Below are positions 1 to 63,850 of a DNA stretch of 64,000 bases, piece by piece (position 1 is the first letter of the stretch; every line of letters starts with the position of its first letter). Source of the DNA: Zoroaster sp. YZ-2022. Taxonomy: Eukaryota > Echinodermata > Asteroidea > Forcipulatida > Zoroasteridae. The notes below the pieces were generated by a model that searched no databases, was not told the DNA's origin, and saw nothing but the letters and a program-made list of their open reading frames with translations. Location of the stretch: positions 31,054,763-31,118,762 of the forward strand of contig CM055828.1 of NCBI GenBank assembly GCA_029582265.1, in the 5' to 3' direction. Both the position numbers and the translations under genes were made by a program.

Positions 1-308
1 TTCAGGGTGTGTGGATCATATGCATAATTTCTATATGCTAATTTCACTTAGTTTTTTTTTTTCCTATTATAGTTGATTTGTCAGTTTATACTATGTATTT
101 ATCCATACAAAGAGTTGTTGGCATGTGTTTCTATGATTCAATATTTTATTTGAAGTATATGGAATACTTTTAGTCATAGACCGATCCATCGTGACAATCA
201 AATGGCACTGATTGACAGAGATTGACAGATTTTTAGCCTTTCCATGACGACTGTTGCCATGTTACACTATGTTTTTTTTTTCTTTCTTATTTTATTACCA
301 ATTTGTAG

Positions 309-51651
<51,343 letters not shown>

Positions 51652-52656
51652 TAAGTTGACATCACTCATTTGTCTGGGAACCTGGGATTTTTATTTTACA
51701 GATGACTGTTGAATCAAGTGGCCAAACTAAGCTTAGTTTTAGAACTATTTGGCCGAAATTGTCTCGGATTATGTGGGTTTACTGCATTCATTTTAAATTA
51801 TATAAATGTTGATGTACATTTTATCATCAAGTTATCATTACTTTCATTTGTATCAACAATCGTAAAATGATTTTTTTTTTTTTAGATTAGCAGTATTTAG
51901 AGTCATGATAATGGGAAATGTAGAAAGTAATTATGTTTACGAAGATGTTATCAAGGCTTCTCTAAGTCTCTGTTCCTCAGTTGCCTTAATACAAGTGAAG
52001 ACAATAGTATTGTTCCATGGCTCCTTACCATTGTCCAAGGAAGTTTTTGTGTTTTCAAAAAACTTTTTTTTTTTAACCTCAAAGCATGATGTTAGGTCTT
52101 TGGCACAACATATCCAATGAAATTCCTTGAATGGTATACCCGGAGCCTGTCTCCATCCTTGATAGGATAAAGACAGGGGATCAGTCTAGCAGAACCCCAG
52201 CCACAGGTTATAGACTAACCGGGGCTTAAAATTTACTTGTCCCATTAGTTCAATTTCCTTTTCTTTCTTTTTTATCTCTTTTGCTGCACCACCTTCAAAT
52301 GTCTTCCATTGGGAACACAGCAGGATGCTTCATGTTTTGTAATCTACTCAAAAAATGGTGCTGTTTTAACGTAACTTTAATAACAAATGTGTTACAAAAT
52401 GATCATGATATTATTACAAGTAATGTTTGTTTTTTATGTAATTGTACCACTCACAGTTTCAACTCTTTGTGTGCTTCAAATCAATAAGAAATATTTTATA
52501 GACAGCAAAATATATATATTTTAAGGAACATTTTGTACAGAGCTTTTTTAACTGCTTTTTAGCATGAAACATTTGTATGATTTCCACTGTAGTTTATACA
52601 GAAACCATAGGTGCCTTTTTATAGTGGTTATTCATAATCTTTATTATTAAAATAAA
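51652..52656 (+). other. Probable 3' UTR of KCP-like gene
   Basis: AT-rich, no open frame of note and no recognised repeats. AATAAA at 52651-52656 is the first canonical polyadenylation hexamer seen after the stop. The exact cleavage site cannot be fixed from sequence alone. Confidence 0.5.
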
Positions 52657-52729
52657 ATTCACAGAAATGTAACAAATTACCCAGGTCCTGCTTAAAATGA
52701 AGAAAAAAGGCACATATTTAGAATTTTTA

Positions 52730-52927
52730 AAAGCAATAACAGCAGCAACAGCAACAGTAACATCAGCAGCGCAGCAGCAGCAGCAGCAACAACAGCAGCA
52801 ACATCAGTTACAACAGCAACAACCGCTACAACAGCAACAACCGCTACAACAACAGCAACAACAACAGCAGCAACAGCAGCAACACACATACACACACACA
52901 TTTAAAAAAAAAAAAAAAAAAAAAAAA
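52730..52927. repeat. CAG/CAA-rich tract followed by poly(A)
   Basis: About 140 bases of CAR repeats, then ACAC and a run of about 24 A. Lies just after the presumed KCP polyadenylation signal. Confidence 0.85.
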
Positions 52928-53093
52928 CAATAACAAAAAAGAAGGAAGTAGTTATAAAAAGATTAAAATAACATTAAATAAAATTAAAAAACAAACCAAA
53001 AACAGTCCAGCATCTTCCTCAAGAGGAACAGATCACACTGTTAGCAATGGCGAGAATTATCCTCACTACTGGTTATTTTTAAGAAACACCCCT

Positions 53094-53180
53094 TCTTCCA
53101 AGAAGAGATTATTTACACATGGTATTTACCAGTAAACCTAATATTTCTTGTTCAATCCACCATGCAAAGCTTCAAATCAC
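53094..53180. repeat. Fragment of foldback family D
   Basis: CTTCTTCCAAGAAGAGATTA and CACCATGCAAAGCTTCAAAT match one arm of the 12909-13179 element. Confidence 0.45.
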
Positions 53181-53293
53181 AGTAAAAAACACAAAACATT
53201 GAACCCATTTATATTGTACAGGTTGTTGTTTGTTAATTAAATTAAAAAATACAGATGCCAGTAATCAGATAATATGCCTAAAGTGTGTAAGTG

Positions 53294-53748
53294 CAGGGAC
53301 GTGCACAGGGTTGTAGAGGGGCAGGGGCTCAGAGTCTGAAAAGGGCAGTGTAATTCCATGCGTAGCGCGCGAGCTAAAAAAAATTTGGGCGTTTATTTAT
53401 TAATAAAAACGCATAATATGGTTTTTAACATTACAATCAGATCAGATTATGTTGAAAGACGTATAGGCGCGCGCGGCTATGCGTGAAATCTAGTTTCGCG
53501 GAGGGGCACATGCAGGCCCGTGCACAGGAATAGTAAGGGGCATCTCTGCTGACCTAATATTTATTCTAATTTTATTCTATCCTGACATCTTTCAACTAGG
53601 CAGGGCAGTCTATGCGCAACAGGAACTTAATAATTCATTCAAAAAACAAAAAAACAAAAAAACCTTGGGCTAAAAAGGGCACTTTTTATACTAGGCAAAA
53701 AGGGCAGGGGCTCAAGCACCCTTTGGGACCTATGTATGCACGTGCCTG
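53294..53748. mobile_element. hAT-type MITE with 8-bp target duplication
   Basis: CAGGGACGTGCA ... TGCACGTGCCTG ends, flanked by TGTAAGTG at 53286-53293 and 53749-53756. An internal copy of the end (GCCCGTGCACAGG near 53517) suggests a composite. Confidence 0.8.
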
Positions 53749-54250
53749 TGTAAGTGTGTTATGTCCCCTTTTAAATCAATATTTATGATTTTTCATTAAG
53801 GTAAATCAATTTGCCAATAAGTGAATAACGTATATATAACTATATACAGTTGTGTATATTATAATTCTTATCAAGACCAATACTTTACACTCAAATATCA
53901 AGTAAATTGACTCTATAAGCATGTTCATTTTTTTAAAGTTATCCATTGTAAATTATAATACCGCATTCATAGATTTTGTTTTGTGATTGATTGAGAGCGT
54001 ATCACATGATGTTCGCTATTTTTACTGTAATGCCAAGCAAAGAAGGAAAGACTAGTCCATTGCAACCAATGAACTAGCCCATGAAATTGGTCTAAATGCG
54101 TCAATGTTGTTACAACATGAATAAATACGTGTTACAGAAGTTGAATTAAGTTCAGAGTGTTGTCAAGTTAATGAAAGTCATGTATTGGTTTGATTTATTG
54201 TAGCAGGTCTCTTAATCAATTGTGCAGAATCTATGTATTAGGTGTTTTTA

Positions 54251-54420
54251 AACAATATTGACTGTTTTCACTCGTGGTACAGTAAAACTAGTCTCCTGAG
54301 GTGATCCCTGGAGCGGTCTATTTTCCCAAGGCGAAGCTGAGGGAAAATAGACCGCTCCAGGGATCACCTCAGGAGGCTAGTTTTACTGTACCACTTCCTA
54401 GCAGTCAATATTTGTATACT
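54251..54420. repeat. Near-perfect long hairpin
   Basis: The core 54274-54394 has arms of about 54 bases with few mismatches, from GTGGTACAGTAAAACTAG to GGTCTATTTTCCC. The loop is about 13 bases (AAGGCGAAGCTGA). Weaker pairing extends the arms through AATATTGACTG. Confidence 0.8.
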
Positions 54421-54974
54421 ATTTCTTTTAGTACATACAAATATTGGTGCTAGTTTCATTTTATATTTTGTTTTATGTTTATTTGTAATTAAGCATCCCT
54501 GGAAAAGGGATTAATGCAGTTACTTGGTGCTAGTAACCAGTTGTATGTTAAAAGGCAAGAACGTATTTTTTTTAAACCATCTACGGAGGCCCATAAGGCG
54601 TAACAAGTAGCACTTGGAGTAAAATGTTATCTGGCAAGCTTTTGTAAATGTGTATTGCTCGGTTTCCCTGAAATGAAAGCAGTTCTGATAGAAACATGTT
54701 GTCATGATGATCGGTACCTCAACCAACTTCAAGTTAGCTTTCGGATTGTATTTTGATGTAATCAGCTTATTACACAATGTACCAATGTTGTACCTTCCCT
54801 TTAAACTAAGTTTTAAAAAACATAACAGCAAAATAATGGTTATTGGCCTTACGTTTCGAACCTAGCGGGTTCTTTCTCAAAGGCAAGATGGACGATAGAA
54901 ACATGTACACAAGTACATGTATACTACAAGTCCTTTAGGTTGGTAAGCAGTTTGCAACAGCTAATTCTGTGTTT

Positions 54975-56330
54975 AAAAACATACATAGTTTAAAATTATG
55001 TCCTAAATAAAAAAGGTTGTTGAAATAAAAAAATTAAAAATAGTCGCTATATTTATCGCAATGCAATATTGACCGCCAAAAAAGTTACCGATGTTCTTTA
55101 AAAGCATGTGTTTATGTTCATTAGAATCAGAATGCTTGTATTTTATTAGGAATTAAACAGTATTATAATCTAGGTATGCACCATTTCGTGCACTTTTATA
55201 TGTAGTATTTATACATTTATATATTTACGTATTGTGTTTTTGAATTACTTTTCCCATCGCTTGCATTTTGTTCAATTATAATTATATAATTAACCCATTT
55301 TAAGTGTACAGGGTTTATTAAAGAAAACAGAATACAGACGAAGGGTTCAAATAATATGCTTAAAATTGTGTGTGTGGGTGTGGGTTTTTTTTGGTGGGGG
55401 GGGGGTATTTTTCCTAAATTTTTTCTTATTTTAAACTAATATTCAGAACATTGAGGTCACGGCCTTTTATGTTTAGATGACAACCACCTCTGCCTAAATA
55501 CAGCGGAGGATCCAGAAAGGAAACTGGAGGGAGTGGGGGTGACATTGGATCCGCCATTGATCGAGTTTATACACTATTGTCTAGCCAGTAACGAGAAACT
55601 CAACATGATGATGAGAAGTGATGCAGTGGAGGCTTCGGGGGCCAATTTCACAGAGCTGCTTAGCAGATAAAATTGCTTACCAGAAACATTTGCTTACTGT
55701 ATTTATTTTTTTAATTAATTTTTTTTAAAAACAAAATGTATGCATTGTGGCTGGTAGTCTGTTTTAAGCACAAATATTTCCTCAGTACAATTCTCTGCTT
55801 AGCAGTTCTATGAAATTGGCCCCAGGTTGGGGGTGGTTGGTCCAGACCCTCCCCCTTTTGGCTGTTTAAAAAAAAATCTTTTTAACAAAACATTTTAATG
55901 AACGGTTTGGAGTAGTATTTGCAGTGCTATCACCAGTCGGGCCATGTCATGACCGTTGCCATAGGCCTAATCATTTCCAACCATTTTGACCCCCCCCCCC
56001 CTTCAAAATACTGGATCCGCCCCTGTAATGAACATTCGTCTTTAATTGTATTTTGTGTTGTTTTGTGTGTCTTTGTCTGGTATTCTTTCAATGATACAAT
56101 TATTTTATATAAGCCGATAAAACCTTCGGCCAAAAATAATCTCCTACAATGAAAATGTGTTAAGAAACAAAAATCAATGTGCATCTGCGTCCTTCAGTAA
56201 CCGAAAAACCTTGGTATACGTTTCTACGTCCACATAATACCACCTAAAGGTGTCAAGTCATTACACCACACCGCCACGATGCCCTCAGACTATCCTTCTG
56301 GTTCACAGTGTCATAATGAATCGCACTGTG
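54975..56330. other. Intergenic spacer
   Basis: AT-rich, with G- and C-runs near 55390 and 55990 and a short inverted pair around GAGCTGCTTAGCAG (55650) and CTGCTTAGCAG (55795). No gene seen. Confidence 0.45.
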
Positions 56331-56394
56331 CGTTCATTGGTTAGAAAGTTCGCGAAGACTGACCATCTGAGAACATTATATTAACTTGATGTTG

Positions 56395-56400
56395 TATAAA
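56395..56400 (+). promoter_or_regulatory. Candidate TATA box for the downstream C-type lectin exon
   Basis: TATAAA in the context TTGTATAAAGG, about 345 bases before the ATG at 56742. An inverted CCAAT (ATTGG) lies about 60 bases upstream near 56337. Position is plausible for a long 5' UTR; no direct evidence. Confidence 0.3.
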
Positions 56401-56741
56401 GGTAAGATGTCGTGTATTAACTTGCATTTCCATGATAGGCCTACTTTTCTGACTTGTTCTCACCCATCCTTTTGAATGGAAAAATCATAACGATTTTATG
56501 CAGGAACTGGGAGTAACGGCGACTGGGATTAGTAGCCAATGTCAAGGTGTCAAAGAGTGAAAGTGTCAAACCCACAAAATATTGGACAAATCCTTGTCAC
56601 CATGCCAACAAGAAAACGGCCACCGATGGCGATGGAAGCCTTTTTCAGTTCGCATTCTCAAACTTGTCCTCACAAGCTGGAACGGTATTTTTCGCTATCA
56701 CAGCTTACTTTGAAAACGCAAACAAACAAGCCGCCGTCGAA

Positions 56742-56870
56742 ATGACCGGGAAAGTGGTGATGTTCGCGGGACTACTTCTATGCCTGGGAAGGCTGTCGGA
56801 ACCACGGTGCACTGCCGGTGAGTGCCCGCTACAGGGTTGGGTGAAATACGGAGACCATTCGTGCATCAAG
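56742..56870 (+). CDS. First coding exon of a C-type lectin-like gene (partial)
   Basis: ATG at 56742 opens MTGKVVMFAGLLLCLGRL, a good signal peptide. Then comes CTAGECPLQGWVKYGDHSC and IK, the standard opening of a CTLD (CPxxWxxxxxxCY/IK). It ends at a consensus donor GTAAGA at 56871 in phase 0. The open frame extends upstream to 56547, but the signal peptide argues for 56742. No later CTLD exon was recognised before 64000. The gene therefore either has a long first intron running out of the window or is a broken copy. Confidence 0.6.
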
Positions 56871-56996
56871 GTAAGAAATAAATGACACGGTGCCTTTCCA
56901 AGAACGGAATTGGGAAGGGATATACCTGACTTGCACAAAAAGGGAACACATTATTTTGACCAAAAGGTTTGTATGGGTTATGGTAAATGTTTTAAG

Positions 56997-57320
56997 ATGT
57001 ACTGCCCGTGTTTTGCCGCGATTTTTTAATTTTATTATTTGTTTTTAATCGAACATTGACTATTTCATATATATATATATATATATTATTATTATTTTTC
57101 TTTATAAAATTGTTTAAAAAAGATTGGTCTAACCGTAAAAAGTGCCCAAAAGAATTTAAGTTACGGGACCCACCATGCATATAATATTAATTTCGATTCT
57201 ATTTATGTACTGTAAAACCATGCTTCTCACGATTATTTTGTGAAATGTGTCATTTTAATACATTTGTTTTTCCATCCTTAAGTAATATAGCAATATTCTA
57301 ATGAAATAGTAAATTGCCGC
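56997..57320. repeat. Family A element, copy in lectin intron
   Basis: ACTGCCCGTGTTTTGCCGC, ACCATGCTTCTCACGATTAT and CATTTTAATACATTTGTTTT match 787-1113; the right end is degraded. Confidence 0.5.
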
Positions 57321-59600
57321 ATTAGTCGGACAACTCAGATAAGAAGGGTCAGTACGTATTGTGCACATTATGCCTACCAATTGGCATACGTGCTAAAAGA
57401 AACACTAAAGCAATAACAGATTAACCAATCGGGCTACACTCCGCACCACCAACATCAGTTGATTATGAATATGGATGAGGTGACCTGTCAAAACTAGCAA
57501 ACCCCCTATTGTTTAGTGTTATAAACAGTTAAATGTGTTAATTGGATTTACCAGACTAGGGGATCAAGAAGTTTGACCTTGACGGGGTGCGATTTTTATC
57601 TGCAGTACATATTCGTCCATGTATATTAAAACCGTGTACCTACCATGCTTCGATATGATATTTTATTCTTTGTTTGATTACCATACAAGTTTTCAAAAAT
57701 TACAATAATTTTATACAGAATATTATAAACATGTAGGATATCTATCGTCTCCCCCAAGATAATTTATCTCGGGAAGTCGACATTCTGAAAGTAGATAATT
57801 ATCGTACTAAGGTTAATTGTGCTAAGTAAGCAACATCATTAGGGAAACGAGCCCAGTAATGTCACACTGGAGGTTATTAGCACCTTTACTGCTATCAGTT
57901 GCAACCACAGCTGATCTTCTGCTAGATAAACCTGGTATCATTTTCACTGGCTAATATTATTGGCTGACCACAGAAAATGTACAGTTCATAATTATGTCAG
58001 TCATTGTGTGCATTAAACCATGGAGCAATGCAAACAGTCCTTGAAGGTGTGAGTCAACCCATGGAGCTATAAACCCCCGTCCACAGTAGCACCCACCTGC
58101 TGTACCTGTACCTGTACATGTACAGAACGGATGGTGTAAATTGTATGCAATCCCGTTGGAAGTATGACCATGTCTGGTCCTTGCTCTATGGTGTACGCAG
58201 TTGGAGCCGGAAGTGCAGTGTAAACGAATGAGGGTTCACATGAGCACGTTCCTTCACATATCATGCAGGCCATTCGCCTTATTCACAAGATAACTGACAA
58301 ATTACTGGAAAATGACTGTAATTCTCACAGCCACACTGTGGCTTATGTTTCATGCACCAATTGTCCGATAGTTCCACAGCAAAGGAATAAAGAAACGGAT
58401 CATATTATTTCATTAGCATTTGAAAGCGAGGTTGCCCCTTCAAATATACAAAAAATAGTCTGGTTACTCTGAATGAGCGTCCACTCAAACAAAAGCTCTT
58501 GTATTCAGGGATTAAGACATAAGATGGCCGAACATGATTACCAGTATGCACTCACAAAGTTTAACAGGCCTGTGTAATGATTCCCATTATGATTGTACAA
58601 ATAGTTTTAAAGTTGAGAGGGAGCTGAAAGTGGCAGGTGGTAAAAAATATGAGGTGTTTCTTTTATAGACCTGTATGTCCATCTCAATATATAGTAGGCC
58701 TAAACTAGTTCAGGGCACTTTATTTTTGTAAGTTATTTTAGTGGAGAGAATTTCTTCTGAAGGAATTATGCCCCGGAAAATAGAAACTGCGTTATTTTAT
58801 TTTGAAGAAAAGGGATGGGAAAATGGGGTTGGAAGGGTCCAGTCATAAGCTTGCACAACCAGATTCCGGCTATATTTAAAGGTGCGGAAATCGGCCAGGA
58901 TCAACTGGAAGGCGGGCTAGTTTTAAATGATATCACCATGACGCTATTAAAGACCCTGCGGTAAGCGATGGTACAGAACAAAGACGTGGACCCACAGTTC
59001 ATAAACCTTCCCTCATTATCTTCGTAAAACAGTAGGCCTAAATGAACCTTCAAAATGTTTACACACAAAATAGAAAATATATATTTTTTTAAATTTCTTA
59101 TTGTGTTTGTGTGTCAGGGGATGATTTTCTCCGTTGGGTGGGGCAGTAGGCCTAATGGGTGACAGGTTAGGGGTCAGATAAGATAAATCTGACATGTCCC
59201 CCCGGCCTATCGTAACAAGAAATAGCAGATGGTGTTCTGGATGATGGATTTATCATTGTAGGCCCTATACACTGATATATTCATTATTCCTTCCCTTCCT
59301 TCATCTCCCCTCTCTCGGACATTCCTTTTACTCTCCTTTATTCTTGCAATTTTGCAATCATAATGGTCGCAATCATAATATCTTGTCATTCGTGTGTTAT
59401 TTCAAACAAACACAATCATCACTTACAGAATTCAGATTTATTATTTACGATTTAGATTAATACGCATTAACATGCATGCACATGTATTGTCGTCTGTTGG
59501 TTTGTCTGTTCAAACAAGACATTACACTTTAAAGGCATGATACGTCATTGGATTTTGGAAGAGTACATCAATTTAGTGTTAAAAATAAACATAAAGATAA
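57321..59600. other. Presumed lectin intron or spacer
   Basis: No CTLD exon found. A short SAM-like frame near 58860-58965 is too weak to call. Confidence 0.35.
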
Positions 59601-59629
59601 CACGATAACACGATAAATGGGCATCCTCA

Positions 59630-59750
59630 AACCTCGAGTCCGAGTCCGAGTTCCCAGTGTCGAGTCCGAGTCCCGAGTCATGTGGGTCGAGTCCGAAGCC
59701 GAGTCACGAGTCACAAAGGTCCAGTGCGAATCCGAGTCACGAGTCACTTA
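59630..59750. repeat. Degenerate CGAGTC repeat
   Basis: Repeated GAGTCCGAGTC and GAGTCACGAGTCAC motifs; simple sequence. Confidence 0.8.
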
Positions 59751-59759
59751 CAAAATTCT

Positions 59760-62110
59760 AACGAAAAAAAATCCTTCTGAATACCGGGTATGTCAAGGTT
59801 CAAAGTTAACTGAAAAAATACTCGAGATATATGGGTATCTCATGTTCCAACAATTTCCCAACATTATTTGAAAATGATTTGAAATTTCTCAAATCTTTTG
59901 TAATAATAATGTTTTCGTTTTTTTATACAAATTAATGTTTCGAACCTGAATGATATATATATATATATATGTTTTGCTCAGGTAGAGGTTGTTGGTTGGC
60001 CTGGAGAGGGTTAGGGTTAGAATTGGAATTTTGCATCATCCTTTGAAATTTACGTATTTGTTGCATAATTTTTTTTTTTACAGTGTGTAACAATAAAGAA
60101 AACCCCTGACCAAGTTAAGAACACTTTATAATTCTCATGACCCCACGCCGTTGTACATTGTACATTGCTCTCGCCTGATTCCATTTCCCAATAATCACGA
60201 TGGATTTAGCAAAATGTTTTTTCCCCATATTTCGGCCTGCAGCCAATATAATAATTTATATTGCTAGAATAACATTTAAATAATAAAACAATAAAATGTC
60301 GCTATATAATGTCCCCAAACCAATTCACCATATAGGCGTAATCAAACTCTTTTGAAAAAGCCATAAAAATCAATATTTACGACATGTGTTAGTCTGACAG
60401 CTACTAAAAACATTAATGAGCAGCATTTTAACAAAGATAATTTCGACAACCTGACATATGTCAGCCCTAATCTTTTATTTGGAGGGAATTTGCATATTCA
60501 TCTCCCATCCTCACTCCCAAATAAATTCGTCATAGTTTATTAGGCTAGACTGTATTTTCAACAACAAAACCTAAATATTGATTTGGCTTCGTCTACAGGA
60601 ACATATGGGAAAGATATTACTATAATTAAATCACATCTGCACTAAGAAATTGTTTCCATGAACTCCATAGAATCAAACTTTATACGCTGAAATAGCTCAC
60701 AAATATACCCACACAGAGCCTCCTGAATGCACAATTTTCAAAAATGTTCATTCCATTTCTCTAGAATTGACACCAAACACCATGAAAATTAAGAGACCAG
60801 TGTTTGTTTGGGACAATGTAATAAGTCTGGTACCCATCACTATCGTGCTTTTATTCCCACGATGTTGTACGCTGAAGCTTGGGTACTGTAATCAATTTCT
60901 GGAAGACACACTTTGTTTTCATGCGGCCGCCGCGCCTGTACTTCAAACAGAGAAGAAATTACACACGTTGTGTAAAATCTTACCCTGTTTTAGATGTTTT
61001 CTGTGAACCTCATAATAATTAAGTAAAACTTGACCAAACAGGCGTTGGGTAAAATGTTACCTAACAGTTGTATAACGTTTTACTGCGATAGTAGGTAAAT
61101 TTATTTACCTAACTTGTAGGTAAATGTTGGTTAGGTAAAATTTTACATACTTGTGAGGTATAAGACTAAATGGTTTACCTCTATTGTAGGTAAATTGTAT
61201 AAAGTTTTACTTTTTAATGGGTATTTTGTTTTCCTTACATTATTGTTTGGTAATAGGCCTATGGGAGTTCTGTTTTGTACCTGGCCCAATTACAAATGTA
61301 AGGATTCCTGGTTGAGGTATTTGAAGGTTAATCAAATGTTGAGTTTTAAATAATTGTATTGGTGTTCTCCTTATATAGTTCAGGTTAAGCCTTAGTTGTT
61401 CCGAGAGAAAGGCGAAACTATGTATCCAATTGACAGCGCATAATGGTCGCGACTGGCATGCATGCACATACTTGCACAATGACTTGTATATGAAGCAGTC
61501 GTTGCTGGGCGCATAATGCATATAGGGTGCACCCAACTAAATAAACTGCCATAGTAAACAGTGTTAAACACAAAATATTCAAAAATCGTTAAAAAAATAC
61601 TTAAAAGTCCCACAGTTTTTAAAACCAAAAGAAAAAATATTGATCGATATATAACCTTTTATTTTCTTCTCTATTTACTGTCTAAAGTCCAGGTTTCCAG
61701 GAAGTTATCCTCATCCCAATGAAAACCACCCTCTACAGTAGTGAAAGCGTCCACACTGAAAAACAGCCATTTTGGAAAAAGGCCTTACGCTTGAAATCAA
61801 ATTAGGGCCACTTTTTCAGGGCCTAGTGTGTCCAAAATACTCAAAGTTGAAAGCCAAGGATCCCCAGGTTATGATATTGGGCCATTTTTACACAATCCAT
61901 CAAATGTATGGGCCTCAAATCTTTGTTTTTCAGAAAAATTTGAGGACATACACTTTATGATAAACAGCTTGGCGCATGAATTCCTCACTATTTAGTGGGG
62001 TGCACTGTGTCTGAACGAGTATACGCTGATATTTCATCCCACAAACAATTCAGGCTTAATCTTAACTGAATAACAATATAATATAATACTCAACAATTGT
62101 TTACCTTCAA
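59760..62110. other. Spacer, nothing recognised
   Basis: AT-rich, short AT dinucleotide run near 59953; several GTAGGTAAAT repeats at 61090-61200. Confidence 0.45.
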
Positions 62111-62122
62111 CTGCCTCAATCA

Positions 62123-62332
62123 CAGTGGCGTAAATATGGGAGGCACGGGGGAACGTGCCCCCCCCCCCGCCAAGGTCCGAGCCCCCCCTCCGGGTGCCCC
62201 TTCCCCCATTCAGAATTTTGAAAAAATAGGTCCCTAATTGAGAATGCAGGATTCAAGTATTGACATGCCCCCTAGAAAAAGTGGTGCACCCCCTAGTTCC
62301 CCCCTGAAAATTGGACCGTAGTTACGCCACTG
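62123..62332. mobile_element. hAT-type MITE with 8-bp target duplication
   Basis: CAGTGGCGTAA ... TTACGCCACTG terminal inverted repeats, flanked on both sides by CTCAATCA (62115-62122 and 62333-62340). C-rich interior, no coding sequence. Confidence 0.85.
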
Positions 62333-62340
62333 CTCAATCA

Positions 62341-62968
62341 GTAAACTTTTGACGATAGTCCCACTGCCGTGACATTATTCACCTTCGTGTTCTCCATCTT
62401 GAATGTGACGTTGAATGAGACACGGCGCCTCGTGGGGGACTTGACATTAAATCATGTCTTTTATACACTTTTATAGTAAAATTCTACTAAACAAATGTAA
62501 TTTTTTTTTTTTATAACATAAGTAAAACTTACACACTTTTACGTTGTCACGCACAACCGCACCTGCGTGCAAGTCATTAATTCTTGTATACACGGCCGGA
62601 AGTTGACCACTCAGTGACCCAATCAATTACAAAGGTATGAAAAGAGATGTTTATCTTGTTAACTTGTGGATACCCCCAAGCTGGGAGGACTGCAAGAATA
62701 TCACACCTCGAACCCCCGAATCGGGGGTTGGCAACCGTGACATTAGACTGGGCTCGTTTCCCTAATGATACAATTACCACGAAAATCACCGGGAAATTAT
62801 GTTTATAATAGTATTTAACTTGAAGCGGGGTTAAGCTACACAGACTTGAAAACGGTGAATTCGCGGAAAAGGGGGTTCAGAGAAAAAGAAAGTTAATTAG
62901 TTTCCTGATACTTTTCTTTTTATGACATTAAAATGTTATGACATTAAAAGTTGTTTAGGACCCATCTA
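62341..62968. other. Spacer, nothing recognised
   Basis: Contains a short inverted CCCCCGAATCGGGGG at about 62713-62727; no gene seen. Confidence 0.45.
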
Positions 62969-63190
62969 TTAAAGGGACAATATCGTCACGATCAACAGGG
63001 CATGGAATCGGAATGCTTATAATTTTAGATTAACTGAGTAACCGCAAATAATACCCCACATAGGCATTTTACCGTTGCTGCTGCATAAATGAGCCAGTAA
63101 TTTTCAGTCACTGGGTTGATCTTAAACTAGGACACCGATTCCGTGCCATGTTGAAAACCGTGCTCTGATCGTGACGATACTGCCTCATTT
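62969..63190. mobile_element. MITE family E, copy 7 (inverted centre)
   Basis: TTAAAGGGACAATATCGTCA at left and TGATCGTGACGATACTG at right. The interior runs in the opposite orientation to copy 1. Confidence 0.65.
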
Positions 63191-63694
63191 ATGTTAGGTT
63201 TTGGCTCTTAGTCTTATTTGGCTGTGAGCACTCATTCTGGGGGGTATACTTTTCAACAACAGGATGGTTAATCACAACGTAATTAGTAATTTAAGACAAT
63301 AATCCCTTCGAGAAAACGCTTAAATCAACACGACCTTCCCAATTGTCCCTTCGTGAAAACGCTTTGACGAAGTTTGTGAAAAACGCAAAACTACTTATGT
63401 GATATGTCGATAATTCCGCATGGTTTTTACACGCGCTGTGAGGACAACATTTCTTGCGAGACGTTTTTCCGGGGAGCAGGTCTGTAGTGGAGCGCTGTGC
63501 GTTTCCGTTTTCACAAAGGGACAATTGAGAGCAAAATAAGCCGTTTCTAGAAGGGGCAATTGTTTTAATAAATCATTTACGCCGTAAATAACTGTTCTGT
63601 TGTTGAATAACTTGTACATTTGAGAAGTTTGAAATTTATACTTTCAAACAGTGCGTTTATCATCGTGAAACTACAATTTCAAAAAGTGGGCAAC
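63191..63694. other. Spacer, nothing recognised
   Basis: Pair of GAGAAAACGCTT / GTGAAAACGCTT motifs; no coding sequence supported. Confidence 0.45.
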
Positions 63695-63850
63695 TTAAGA
63701 CCAAAAGAAGTCTCCGGTTTCTGGTCATCGGTCAGCTTCAATATTGGTGCAGTGATGCGCTTTTCCTTCGACCATCGATCCAGCAATTTTGGCTACAATT
63801 GGATATCGTTTCATGGCAACAAAAAGAAAATTAAAAGTGCCGACGCATTT
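63695..63850. mobile_element. MITE family B, truncated copy
   Basis: AAGTCTCCGGTTTCTGGTCA at the left, internal match to GATCCAGCAATTTTGGCT, no right TIR. Confidence 0.5.

Noticed and set aside
52697..52933. Polyglutamine ORF
   Set aside because: CAG/CAA microsatellite downstream of the KCP stop; no domain, splice support or conserved flank.
58067..58273. 68-codon minus-strand ORF with Cys-rich start
   Set aside because: Short, no signal peptide, ends in a GTACCT simple repeat; no support.
58853..58970. Possible SAM-domain exon (KGAEIGQDQLEGGLVLNDIT) ending at GTAAGC
   Set aside because: Resemblance is slight, the frame is short, and no partner exons are visible.
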